Below are positions 8,349-17,220 of a stretch of DNA of 64,000 bases, in pieces; position 1 is the stretch's first letter; each line of letters begins with the position of its first letter. The stretch spans positions 5,523,001 through 5,587,000 of the forward strand of contig NZ_JAKRKC020000001.1 in the NCBI RefSeq assembly GCF_022664455.2, read 5' to 3'. This DNA comes from Actinomadura luzonensis. Its GTDB lineage: Bacteria; Actinomycetota; Actinomycetes; Streptosporangiales; Streptosporangiaceae. The position numbers were made by a program, and so were the translations under genes. The notes below the pieces were generated by a model. The model ran no database searches. It had not been told where the DNA came from and worked only from the letters and a program-made list of their open reading frames with translations.

Positions 8349-9548
8349 GTGCCCGAGCAGCCCCTGACCCTCGACGCGGTCCTCACCGACGAGGCGGTCC
8401 TGTCCACCTACCGCCGCATGTTCGCCGCGCTGGCCCGCGACAGCGGGGCCGTGGTCGACGACCCGGTGCTGGTCGACATCGCCGAGACGCTGTTCGCGGC
8501 GTTCGCCGAGGCGGGCGAGGAGTGGCTGACGCACGAGCAGATGCGTTTCGCCTGCCGGGCCTACCCGGCCGAGCAGTTCGACAACCGGCTGCGGGTGCTC
8601 AAGGGGCTGGGCGCGATCCGCGAGGTGTTCCCCAAGCCCAACCAGCTCCGCTACCGGGCCTCGTTCACGAGCGTCGTCGGGCTGATGTTCATCCGGCGGA
8701 TGATGGACGACGGCGGGCAGTCCGAGATGCACCGGCTGCTGGCCCTCGAAGACCTCAACGTCGCCGACCCGCGCACCACCGCCGAGGAGGCCAGGCAGAG
8801 CGCGGTCAACCTGGCGCGGGCCTTCCGGCTGTGGGCGCTGGAGCTGATCACGCTCACCACCGGCACCATCGAGGAGCTGCGCGAGCAGGCGCCCAAGCTG
8901 TGGGGCACCGAGGAGATCGCGCGGCGGGCCCAGGGCCTGCACGGCACGATCCTGACCCGCTGGCCCGAGCTCGACCGGGTCTGCACCGACCTGCGGGCCG
9001 CCATCTACGCCTACAGCGACGCCTCCCGGCGGGCGGCCGGGCGGCTGGCCGACTCCGCGGGCACCACCCGCAACCTCACGCTGCTGCCCACCGAGACGTG
9101 GCGCACGTTCGCGCAGACCGCGTCCAAGGAGCGGCTGGCCGCGGTGCTCGACGGGTTCCTGTTCGACGCGCCCGCGCCGTGGCACGACCCGGCGGCCGTC
9201 GCGCGGGCGGTGGACGAGGCGCCGCGCCCGGCTCCGGCGCAGCCGACGCCGCCGCGCTCCACGCTGCCCGACCCGGGGCCGTCCGGCTCGCTCGACTCCT
9301 CGCCCGGGGCCGCCGTCGAGCGGCTGCGGGAGATGGCCGAGACGCTGCTCGGCGGGTCGCCGCGGGTGGCGCTGGCCGACGTGCTCGGGCCCGGCTGGGT
9401 GACGGCCCGGCGGGTCCTCGCCGACCTCACCAGCATCGACCTGCGGCCGGAGCTGCCGTACCGGCTGGTCTGGCGCGACGAGCTGTCGGTGGAGCCCGGC
9501 CGCGAGCCGGCCTGGCTGTCCCACGGCTACCTGGAGCGCACCCGATGA
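8349..9548 (+). CDS. Kleisin-like (MukF/JetA-type) subunit of an SMC cassette
   Basis: 399 residues. Residues ~25-110 look like a winged helix (WLTHEQMRFACRAY, FDNRLRVLKGLGAIREV), followed by a long helical region (~115-270), a Pro-rich linker (~290-315) and a C-terminal helical/winged-helix segment. That order matches MukF/MksF/JetA kleisins, which bridge SMC heads. I do not recognise a named DUF. It is the first of three co-directional genes (4-base overlap with the second, 60-base gap to the SMC-like third). Start is GTG with no clear Shine-Dalgarno. The kleisin assignment rests on architecture and position. A general transcription-factor-like protein is the alternative. Confidence 0.55.
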   Translation: MPEQPLTLDAVLTDEAVLSTYRRMFAALARDSGAVVDDPVLVDIAETLFAAFAEAGEEWLTHEQMRFACRAYPAEQFDNRLRVLKGLGAIREVFPKPNQLRYRASFTSVVGLMFIRRMMDDGGQSEMHRLLALEDLNVADPRTTAEEARQSAVNLARAFRLWALELITLTTGTIEELREQAPKLWGTEEIARRAQGLHGTILTRWPELDRVCTDLRAAIYAYSDASRRAAGRLADSAGTTRNLTLLPTETWRTFAQTASKERLAAVLDGFLFDAPAPWHDPAAVARAVDEAPRPAPAQPTPPRSTLPDPGPSGSLDSSPGAAVERLREMAETLLGGSPRVALADVLGPGWVTARRVLADLTSIDLRPELPYRLVWRDELSVEPGREPAWLSHGYLERTR

Positions 9549-10780
9549 GCGGCGCGGACGGGGTGGAGGGGCAGCGGCTGGCGCACGTGCGGGCGCGGGC
9601 GGGCGGGCCGCTGCCGCTGGGGCCCGGGGCGCCCGCCCCGGCCGGTATGGTCCGCCTGACCTGGCCCGACTCCACCGGGCAGGCGCTGCCGGCCTGGCCC
9701 GACGGGGCGACGCCCGCGCTGCTGGAGGAGTACCAGGTCGCGCCCGCCGCCGTGGAACGCGCCGGAGAGACCCGGCGGGTGCTGGCGGCGGTGCTCAAGT
9801 GCTGCTGGAGCGACCTGTCGGCGGACCCGTGGCCGGGCTCGCCCGCGCCGGTGGAGCTGGTCCTCGACACCTACCGGGCGCTGATCGGCCGCACCGACGA
9901 CCTGATGCGCAACTGGGCGGTCGGCGCGCTGCGGCGGCTGCACGACTCGGCGTGGATCGTCCTCGACGACGGCGTGGTCGTGCTCGGGCCGAGGTGCGCG
10001 CTGTGGCCGGTGGAGGCGCACGCGCAGCTCAAGGAGCTGGTGCGGCGGCTGCCCTCGCCCGAGCGGCCCGAGCTGACCGTGGTCGGCGACGCCGACATCG
10101 TCGCCGCCGCCGCGCCCGACCCGGCCGGCGGCGGGGCCGGCGGGCGCGCCGAGCCCGCCGACGCCGAGTTCGGCGACCTGCTGGGGGCCTACGACGAGCG
10201 GCGGCGGGCCGAGCTGGTGGCCGCGTTCATGGTGGTGGAGCACGCGGCGGAGCCGGTGCAGGAGGTGCGCTTCGCGGCGCTCCGCGACCCGGCGCTGCGG
10301 CACACGCTCGGCGAGATGCTGGCCCGGCGCGGGCGGGTGCTGATCCAGCACCGCGACCGCTGGACCTCGGGCTACGACGACGCCTGCGCCGCCGCCCTGG
10401 CCGGTGCCGGGCCCGTCATGGGGGTCGCCGAGCGGGCGGTGCTGACGCTGGTGCTCGTGCACTCGGTGGCGATCCCGCGCGCCGAGGGCCTGCTGCCCGA
10501 GGACTCCTGGTCCTCGCCGCACCCCACGCCGGGCGACGAGCTGCGCCGCCACACCCAGCTCCCGATCGGCGAGCTGGAGGCGGCGCTTCGCACGCTGCGC
10601 CACGCCGGGCTGCTCGCGCAGGTCAAGGCGGGCGAGGAGGCGGGCGGCTACGTGCCCGGCCCGCAGTTCCACCGGCTCACCCCGGCGGCACGGCGGCGGT
10701 TGCAGGAGGAGCTGATCCTGGCGGCGGGGCCGAACACGCCGCTCGCGGCGGCCGTACGGGCGCGCAGGTCGGCCACATGA
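9545..10780 (+). CDS. MukE/JetB-like winged-helix subunit of an SMC cassette
   Basis: 411 residues, ATG overlapping the previous stop (ATGA). The N-terminal ~40 residues are Gly/Pro-rich. Residues ~70-170 (VLAAVLKCCWSDL, MRNWAVGALRRLHDS, WIVLDDGVVVLGP) and ~300-395 (AVLTLVLVHSVAI, ELEAALRTLRHAGLLAQV) each look like a winged-helix segment, joined by an acidic linker. MukE, MksE and JetB consist of paired winged helices that bind the kleisin; at 411 residues this one is about twice their usual length. Position between the kleisin-like and the SMC-like gene supports the call. The family name remains unproven. Confidence 0.5.
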   Translation: MSGADGVEGQRLAHVRARAGGPLPLGPGAPAPAGMVRLTWPDSTGQALPAWPDGATPALLEEYQVAPAAVERAGETRRVLAAVLKCCWSDLSADPWPGSPAPVELVLDTYRALIGRTDDLMRNWAVGALRRLHDSAWIVLDDGVVVLGPRCALWPVEAHAQLKELVRRLPSPERPELTVVGDADIVAAAAPDPAGGGAGGRAEPADAEFGDLLGAYDERRRAELVAAFMVVEHAAEPVQEVRFAALRDPALRHTLGEMLARRGRVLIQHRDRWTSGYDDACAAALAGAGPVMGVAERAVLTLVLVHSVAIPRAEGLLPEDSWSSPHPTPGDELRRHTQLPIGELEAALRTLRHAGLLAQVKAGEEAGGYVPGPQFHRLTPAARRRLQEELILAAGPNTPLAAAVRARRSAT

Positions 10781-10840
10781 GCGCGGGCCCGCAGCACGGC
10801 GGGCACGCCACAACGTTTGGAAGGGTTACGGGGGTCACAG

Positions 10841-13800
10841 GTGTCGCAGGTGGAGAACGTCGTCGGGGACCGCGTGCTGATCGCCGTGCAGGCGGTCAAC
10901 ATCTCGCGGCTGTCGACCCATCCGGTGCCCACGGTCCCCGGCACGCTCATCGTGGTGGCGGGGGCCGGGCCGAAGGACTCCAACGGCGCGGGCAAGTCGT
11001 CGTTCATCGCCTCGATCACGGCGCTGCTCGGCGACGAGCAGTGGCGCTTCGCCTCGGGAGCGAAGGCGGTCTCCGAGCTGCTGTTCAACGCCGAGCTGGC
11101 GAGCGGCGCGGGCGGCCGCCAGTGGGCGAGCGCCGACCACGGCTACATCGTGGGCGTCTTCGCCCCGCCGGGCATGAACGGCTTCCCGTCCGCCGACCAG
11201 CCGCAGGGCCCCGTCGCGGGCTCCCCGGAAGGCGGCGCGGCGGCGGTGGCGGCCGCCCCGTCGCTGCTGGAGCAGGAGGAGCCCGATCACGCGGAGGGCG
11301 GCGAGCTGTTCGAGGTGCCCGACACCTCCGGCGGCGCCCTGACCGTGTGGCTGCGCGTCAACCAGGAGGCGCCGCACCTGGAGATCCGCTGGCGCGACGG
11401 CGTGCACCTGGCGGCGTCGCCGTCGGAGGCCGAGCGGGTGGCGCGGGCCGACGAGATCTGGGCGTCGCTGCCGCGGTCGGCGGGCAAGCGCGACGTGGTG
11501 GCCCGCGACCTGACCAGGGCCCTGTACGGCGACCGGGTCAGGTGCGTGTCGTTCCTGTCCACCTCGGTCCGCAGCAAGGTCGCCACGAACCTGCTCTCCC
11601 AGCCGCTCAACGAGATCTCCCCCGAGCGCGTCTTCGAGGCCATCGCCGCCCTGACCGGCCTGGACGCCGAGCTGGAGCAGGAGCGGGAGGCCCGCCGCGA
11701 CGAGCACGCCAAGCGGGTGCACGCGGCGCAGGCCGCCGACCGGCTGGCGGAGTTCGAGGCCGAGTCCAAGGCGCTGCTGGGCACGTTCGACCGGCGCGAC
11801 CAGGCGCGCGTCCGGCTGGCTGAGGCGCTGCGGTGCTGGCGCGGCCGGCAGGCGCGCAAGCTGGCCGACGCCGCCGCCAAGGACGAGGCGCTGAGCGCCG
11901 ACCTCGCCCGCCACCGGGCGGCCGGCGCGGCGGCGGCCGAGGCGGCCGCCCTGGTCAAGGCCGAGATCGCCACGCTGCGCGAGGACACCCTCGACCGGCA
12001 GGTTGCGCAGGCCCGCAAGGAGCTGGCCGCGTTGCAGGCCAGGGCCGCCAAGCTCGACGCCGACCGCGCCGTCACCGAGAACTCCGCCGACGAGCTGCGC
12101 GGCCGCATCCCGGCGCTGGAGGAGAGCCGCAGGTTCGCCGACGGGCGCGACGTGCCGGCGGCCGAGCGGGAGCTGCGCGAGGTCCGGCTCCGGCTCAACG
12201 AGGCACTGAAGGCGCTCGGCGTGGCCGACCAGGAGGCCCGCTCGGCGCAGGCGGCGCTCGACGACGCCGAGGGCGGCCCCGCCGCGGCCCAGCTCAACGC
12301 GCTCGCCGCGGCGGGCGTCGGCGCGACCGGCCTGCTCGACGCCCTGACGTCGCCGAGCAGGCCCGCGACGCCGCCCACGCGGCGCGGCTGCGCGGGTGGC
12401 CGCACGAGCACGCGGTGATCGTGGACGCCGACCGGCTCGGCGCGGCGGCCGGGGCGCTGGCCGGGCTGCCCGGGTCCGTGCTGGTCAGCGCGGCCGGGGT
12501 GAGCGTGGTGGGGGCGTTCGAGGGGGTGGCGACCGGGCGCGAGGCCCGCATCAAGGCCGCCGAGCAGCGCCTCCACCGGGCCAGGGACGCCCAGGAGACG
12601 GCCGCCCAGGTCGTCGGCGACGCCGAGGAGGCCGTGGCCGAGGCGCAGCGGCGGCTGGAGGGCGCGCAGGCCGGGGTGCGGCTGGCCGAGGTGGAGGCGA
12701 GGCTGGCCGAGCGGCGCTCCCGGCTGGCCGAGCTCAACGCGGCCGTCGAGGAGCTGGCGCCGGCGGTGGCCGAGGCCGAGCGGCTGGCCGGCTCGCTCGA
12801 CTTCCGGGCCCGTACGCGGGACATGGAGATCGAACGGCTGGAGGGCCGCAGGCAGCGGCACGAGGGCGAGCGGGCGCAGGCCCGCGACCAGGAGGCCAAG
12901 GTCGCCGCCGAGCGGGAGGCGCTGCGGCTCGACGCGCTCGCCGCCGACTGGGGCGGCACGGCCGAGACCGCCCGCCAATGGCTGGAGGCGCTGCCGGAGG
13001 AGGAGCGCCCGCGCACCGCCGACGAGTGGTGGCGCATCGCCGAACGCCACTTCGACCAGGCGTTGCGCGACACGTTCCCGGAGGAGGACGCCGAGGTCCC
13101 CGAAGAGCTGGCCTTCCTGCTGAGCGAGCGGGGCGGCAGCACCGCGCGGGAGCAGGCGACGTTCGCGGCGGTGTGCGGGGCGCTGGCGTCGTACCTGCGG
13201 GGGCAGGAGGAGTACGAACGGCACCAGCGGCGGCAGATCGAGGCGCAGCTCGGCTCCCGCCAGCGCGACCTGGCGGCGGCGGCGCGGGGCGCGGAGGAGG
13301 CCGCGCAGTCCACGGCGGTGCACCGGGCGGCGCTGACGGCGGCGATCAAGGCGCGGCTGACGCGGGTGGCGGAGGAGTTCGACAAGCTCGACACCTCGTA
13401 CGGCGGTTACGGCGCGACCCTGGAGTTCCCGGTGCCGCCCGCGCCGGCCGACCCCGAGCAGCGCTGGCAGTGGCGGGTGACGCCGAAGTGGCGGCGCGGC
13501 GAGGGGCAGGGGTTCGTGCCCTACAACCGGCGGGCCAACACCGCGCTCATGGACGAGAAGGCGGTCAAGCTGGTGTGCGCCGCCGCCATCGCCTCCTCCG
13601 GGGGCGGGCACCTGTGCCTGGTCCTCGACGAGCTGGGCCGCAACCTGGGCAAGGAGCACCGCAGGGAGGCGGTGGCGCTGTTCCGGCGGATCGGGGAGAC
13701 GTACGGGATCACGGTGATCGGGGCGTTGCAGGACGACATGGAGCCGTACGCGATCGACGCCTGCGGCCAGTACGTCAAGCTGCGGCGCTCGTCGGACGCG

Positions 13801-13896
13801 ATGCCGTACAACGAGCCGCCGGTGATCGTGGGGCACGACCAGCACGCGGAACGGGTCCGCGCCCTGGCCGCGTACGTGGAACGCCCGGCCACCTGA
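10841..13896 (+). pseudogene. SMC/MukB/JetC-like ATPase, split by a single-base frameshift
   Basis: The N-terminal half (10841-12418) has Walker A in SNGAGKSS (~residues 47-54), a head domain, and the start of a coiled coil (Ala/Glu/Arg heptads from ~270). The C-terminal half (open to 13896) continues the coiled coil (KAAEQRLHRARDAQ) and ends with a head carrying Walker B LCLVLDELG. Codons shift by one base near 12346; adding one G there gives LLDAL-DVAEQAR and a continuous protein of ~1,018 residues, an SMC-like layout. No canonical LSGGQ signature is seen; RANTALMDEKAVKL occupies its place. Start chosen as GTG 10841 after ACGGGGG; TTG 10817 is less likely. Either a genuine disruption or one missing base in the sequence. 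Confidence 0.72.
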
Positions 13897-13938
13897 CGGG
13901 CGGCCGGCCGGCCGGCGCGGGGCCGTGCGGGAGGGCGG

Positions 13939-15228
13939 CTACCTGACGGGCGGGCCGGTGTAGGAGGCGCGGAGGCGGAGGAGGGAGCCGCGCTCGTACT
14001 CCTCCATGGCGTGCGCCAGCCACCCGGCCGTCCGGGCGACGGCGAAGACGGCCTCGCCCGCGCCGCGGATCATGCCGGCGACGGCGGTGAGGACGGCGAG
14101 GGCGAAGTCGACGTTGTGCTCGGGCAGCCGGCGGCGGCGCAGCTCGGCCACCACGGCGGCGCCCGCGGCGATCCGCCCGTGCCCCGGCGCGGCCCGTTCG
14201 ACCAGGTCGAGCAGCAGGGCGCCGCGGCCGTCGCCGTTGTTGTAGATGCTGTGCCCGAAGCCCGGGACACGCTCGCCGCGCCGGATCCGCTCGGCGACCG
14301 CGCGGACGGCCTGGCCCGGCTCGGCGACCTCGGCCAGCAGGCGCTCGGCCCCGTACGACGCCCCGCCGTGCAGCGGGCCGCCGAGCACGCCGAGCCCGGT
14401 CAGCACCACCGCGTACGGGTCGGCCCGCGCGGAGGCCGCCACGCGGGCGGCCAGGGTGGAGGCGGCCAGCTCGTGGTCGGCCAGCAGCACCAGCGCCGCC
14501 CGCAACGTGTCGAGCAGGGCGGGCGTGGCGGGGTGCGGGCACAGGCGGGACCACAGCCGTTCGGCGACGGAGTCACCGCACGGCTCGCTCAGCTCGGGCA
14601 GGGCGTCCACCAGGCCCCCGATCAGGCGGCGGCCGGTGGCGGCGACCGAGGCGGGGTCGAGCTGGAAGCGGAGGGAGTCGGACGCGCCCAGCACCGTGGT
14701 GATCACCTGGAGCCGGTCGAGCGGCAGGAGGTCGGCGGGCAGCCCCCGCTGAGCCGCCACCGCCGCCCGCAACGCCTCCCCCTCGCACCGCCACCCCCCT
14801 CGTCCGGCACCGGCATCGGGGACGGCACCGGCATCGGGAACGGCACCGGCATCAGGAACGGCACCGGGGGAGGCGCCGGGAGCGGCCGGGTCCGGGGAGG
14901 GGGTGCGGGTGGCGGGGCCGGCGGCCCACAACCACTCCGCGACCGCCTCGAACGGGTGGGTCCGGGCCAGCTCCAGCGCGTCCACCCCCCGGTAGTACGG
15001 CCGGTCCTGCCCCAGCGCCGTCACCGCCGACTCGATGACCAGCTCCGGCGGCTGGTTGCGCGGCCGGCCGCGCCGCGCCAGCCGTTCGACCTCCTCGGCG
15101 GAGAACAGGCTGCGCCGCCCGTCCTCGGCGTGCCGCCGCCGCAGCACTCCCCTGCTCACGTACGCGTACAGGGTGGCGGGCTTGACCCCGAGCCGTCCGG
15201 CGGCGGTGGCGGCGTCGATCCACTCCAC
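13939..15228 (-). CDS. Citrate synthase-family protein with N-terminal DNA-binding domain
   Basis: 429 residues. Residues ~1-55 form a MerR/excisionase-type helix-turn-helix (AAGRLGVKPATLYAYVSRG). A linker with an 18-bp repeat follows, then a citrate synthase domain (~150-425). Citrate synthases condense acetyl-CoA with oxaloacetate. The catalytic His (GPLHGGA), second His (GFGHSIY) and Asp (NVDFA) are present, as is the Arg nine residues after the second His. Start is GTG with GGAAGGGG upstream. It is divergent from a homocitrate/Re-citrate synthase-like gene across a gap holding a perfect inverted repeat, so it may sense a metabolite and control that promoter. It may instead be a 2-methylcitrate synthase or purely regulatory. 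Confidence 0.88.
   Translation of the reverse strand: MEWIDAATAAGRLGVKPATLYAYVSRGVLRRRHAEDGRRSLFSAEEVERLARRGRPRNQPPELVIESAVTALGQDRPYYRGVDALELARTHPFEAVAEWLWAAGPATRTPSPDPAAPGASPGAVPDAGAVPDAGAVPDAGAGRGGWRCEGEALRAAVAAQRGLPADLLPLDRLQVITTVLGASDSLRFQLDPASVAATGRRLIGGLVDALPELSEPCGDSVAERLWSRLCPHPATPALLDTLRAALVLLADHELAASTLAARVAASARADPYAVVLTGLGVLGGPLHGGASYGAERLLAEVAEPGQAVRAVAERIRRGERVPGFGHSIYNNGDGRGALLLDLVERAAPGHGRIAAGAAVVAELRRRRLPEHNVDFALAVLTAVAGMIRGAGEAVFAVARTAGWLAHAMEEYERGSLLRLRASYTGPPVR
14806..14868. repeat. 18-bp tandem repeat in the citrate synthase linker
   Basis: Three full copies and one partial copy of GGCACCGGCATCGGGGAC (one or two mismatches), coding VPDAGA on the minus strand. The repeat lies in the flexible linker between the DNA-binding and enzyme domains and does not break the frame. 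Confidence 0.8.
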
Positions 15229-15250
15229 GTCCGGCCCCTTCCGCCCTGCG

Positions 15251-15270
15251 ATATTGACGAAAATCAATAT
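15251..15270. promoter_or_regulatory. Inverted repeat in the divergent citrate synthase/Re-citrate synthase-like promoter region
   Basis: ATATTGA-CGAAAA-TCAATAT, perfect 7-bp arms in an AT-rich island within otherwise GC-rich DNA. It lies 23 bases before the HTH-citrate synthase start and 37 bases before the other gene. A MerR-like HTH protein encoded next door is the obvious candidate to bind it. The role is inferred. Confidence 0.5.
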
Positions 15271-15306
15271 TGATCCACCTTGAGCGCGCGTGTCAACGTG
15301 AAAGGC

Positions 15307-16521
15307 ATGCCTCAAGTTCACTTCCTTGACGTGACCAACCGGGACGGCGTGCAGACCGCGCGCACGGGCCTGTCGAAGTTCGGCAAGACCATGGTCAACT
15401 TCTATCTGGCCAGGCTCGGGGTGGCGCAGTCCGAGATCGGCTTCCCGTTCCTGTTCCACGAGGTCCCGTACGTGCGGGCGCAGCTCGCGCTCGCCGAGGC
15501 CGGCGCGTTCGGGGCGCTGCGGCTGTCCGGCTGGTGCCGCGGCGTGCCGCAGGACGTCGAGCAGGCCGCCCCGCTCGGCCTGAAGCACTACAACCTGTCC
15601 ATCTCGACGTCCGACTACATGATCCAGAACAAGTTCCGCGGCCGCCTGGACCGGAACGCGATCATCAGGGAGATGACCGCCGCGGTGCGGGCCGCCAAGG
15701 CCGCGGGCGCGCTCACGGTCGGGGTCAACGCCGAGGACGGGTCACGCACCGACGACGGGTTCCTGCTGGAGTTCGCGCTGGCGGCGAAGGAGGCGGGGGC
15801 CGACCGGGTGCGGTACTGCGACACGATCGGCGGCGACACGCCCGACCGCATCCGCGAGCGCTTCGCCAAGCTGGCCGCCGCCGCCGCGATGCCCGTCGAG
15901 ACCCACTGCCACAACGACCTGGGCCTGGCCGTGGCCAACTCGGTCTCCGGCGCGCTCGGCGACCTCGACGCCGGCCAGGACGCCTGGATCAACACCTGCG
16001 TGAACGGCATCGGCGAGCGCTCCGGCAACGCCGACCTGCTGTCCACCGTCCTCGCCTTCCGGCACGGCTTCGGCCTGGCCGCCGAGATCGGCGACCCGCT
16101 CGACCTGTCGTGGGCCCGGCGGTTCGCGTTGTGGGCGGCGTACGCGTTCGGGCAGCCGCTGCCGTACAACCAGGTGGGGGCGGGCCGCAACGCCTTCGCG
16201 CACGAGTCGGGCATCCACGCCGACGGCGCGCTGAAGGACCACGGCAACTACGAGCTGTACGACGAGGCGACGCTCGGCCCCTTCCCGCGGGACTGGCACG
16301 CCCGCTCCGGCCGGGTCGTGCTGACCGGCGAGTACGGCGGCAAGGCCGGCTTCCGCCACGTGATGGACGGCCTCGGCGTCGAGGTGACCGACGAGGACCT
16401 GACCTTCCGCCTGGTCCAGCTCTGCAACGCGATGACCGGCAAGCCCCTCACGGACGACGAGCTGCGCCTGATCGCCGCCCACCCGCGCGAGCTGTCCCTG
16501 CTGTTCCCCGGTCAGTCCTGA
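15307..16521 (+). CDS. Homocitrate/isopropylmalate synthase superfamily, Re-citrate synthase-like
   Basis: 404 residues. A single HMGL-like TIM barrel: substrate/metal motif DVTNRDGVQ (8-16), HCHNDLG metal-binding motif (~200), and ESGIHADG (~303). There is no LeuA regulatory domain at the C-terminus. These enzymes add acetyl-CoA to a 2-oxo acid. The opening DVTNRDGVQ...GLSKF and QSEIGFPFLFHE are, as I recall them, closer to Re-citrate synthases of anaerobes than to LeuA, which would make citrate from oxaloacetate with opposite stereochemistry; homocitrate synthase is the alternative. Start ATG follows GAAAGG. It is divergent from the HTH-citrate synthase and overlaps the next convergent gene by 10 bases. 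Confidence 0.78.
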   Translation: MPQVHFLDVTNRDGVQTARTGLSKFGKTMVNFYLARLGVAQSEIGFPFLFHEVPYVRAQLALAEAGAFGALRLSGWCRGVPQDVEQAAPLGLKHYNLSISTSDYMIQNKFRGRLDRNAIIREMTAAVRAAKAAGALTVGVNAEDGSRTDDGFLLEFALAAKEAGADRVRYCDTIGGDTPDRIRERFAKLAAAAAMPVETHCHNDLGLAVANSVSGALGDLDAGQDAWINTCVNGIGERSGNADLLSTVLAFRHGFGLAAEIGDPLDLSWARRFALWAAYAFGQPLPYNQVGAGRNAFAHESGIHADGALKDHGNYELYDEATLGPFPRDWHARSGRVVLTGEYGGKAGFRHVMDGLGVEVTDEDLTFRLVQLCNAMTGKPLTDDELRLIAAHPRELSLLFPGQS

Positions 16522-17009
16522 GCGGGCCGCCGCGCGCCGCGGAAGAACACCAGGAAGTACGCGACCGCGAGCACCGCCTGCCCGCCCCCGAGCACGATCA
16601 GCGGGACGCCGCCGCTCTGCTCGCGGAGCGCGAAGGTCACGCCGCCCCAGACCACCAGCGACGCGGTCGCGAGGGCGAAGCCGGTCCCCCCGTTCGCCCA
16701 GGCGGCGGAGCGGCGCCCGCGGCGCAGCACCCACCACAGCAGCGCGACCTCCAGCAGGCCCGGAGCGAGCAGGACCGCCTGCGCGAACGTCGCCGACGTG
16801 GACGGCACGGCTTCGAGGAGCGGCGCGGCGGCGAAGATGAGCAACGACACGGGGAGCGTCATCTCGATCAGCGTGACGCCGCCGAACACGAGGTCGAACG
16901 TCGAGCCCGTCGTGGCCGCGACGGTGAGCACGACGAGCGCGGCGGCGAAGGCCGCCGCGATGAGGCCGGGCAGGCTCCGCGCCGGCAGGGACTGCGGATT
17001 CGCGATCAC
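16512..17009 (-). CDS. Four-helix membrane protein of unknown function
   Basis: 165 residues with four hydrophobic segments (~15-35, ~45-70, ~90-110 preceded by a basic loop, ~130-152) and a basic C-terminus. No motif or family is recognised. GTG start chosen because GGGAGGG lies 7 bases upstream; an ATG nine codons earlier lacks such a site. It overlaps the convergent synthase gene by 10 bases, so their 3' ends are complementary. Confidence 0.7.
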   Translation of the reverse strand: MIANPQSLPARSLPGLIAAAFAAALVVLTVAATTGSTFDLVFGGVTLIEMTLPVSLLIFAAAPLLEAVPSTSATFAQAVLLAPGLLEVALLWWVLRRGRRSAAWANGGTGFALATASLVVWGGVTFALREQSGGVPLIVLGGGQAVLAVAYFLVFFRGARRPAQD

Positions 17010-17061
17010 GGTCCCACCCTCCCCCGCGCTGATCACGCGCGGCCCGCGATTCCCGTCACGG

Positions 17062-17211
17062 TCGGATCAAGCCGCGCGGGTCGAACCGCGCGGGTCGAAC
17101 CGGGCGGGTCGAACCGGGCGGGTCGAACCGGGCGGGTCGAACCGGGCGGGTCAAGCCGGGCGGGTCGAACCGGGCGGGTCAAGCTGGACGGGTCAAGCCG
17201 GGCGGGTGAGG
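17062..17211. repeat. 14-bp minisatellite upstream of the membrane protein gene
   Basis: About ten tandem copies of a 14-bp unit, consensus GGGCGGGTCGAACC. Variants (GCGCGGG, TCAAGCC, TGGACGG) lie mainly at the two ends, the most uniform copies in the middle. It fills the ~210-bp gap between the type II NADH dehydrogenase stop and the membrane gene start. Several short frames cross it, but none has support as a gene. Arms of neighbouring units can pair only weakly, so it is not an obvious terminator. Confidence 0.85.
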
Positions 17212-17220
17212 GCGCGCGGG

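Noticed and set aside
10817..10840. TTG at 10817 as start of the SMC-like gene
   Set aside because: It gives a GLRGSQ leader without conserved look. GTG 10841 follows ACGGGGG and begins closer to the head domain.
12320..12360. Programmed ribosomal frameshift in the SMC-like gene
   Set aside because: No X-XXY-YYZ heptamer or strong downstream stem at the switch point. A missing base explains the data more simply.
8349..13896. A complete four-gene Wadjet (JetABCD) system
   Set aside because: No JetD-type gene follows or precedes; neighbours are an Fn3 operon and citrate synthase. The first two proteins do not show the DUF3375/DUF4194 features I associate with type I.
14806..14868. CRISPR-like direct repeats
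   Set aside because: Units are 18 bp, contiguous, without spacers, and keep an open frame. No CRISPR array is visible anywhere in the window, nor any cas gene.
17062..17211. Coding frames through the 14-bp minisatellite
   Set aside because: All three frames give simple repeats of Arg, Gly, Ser, Thr and Pro joined to shadows of neighbouring genes. No start with ribosome site.
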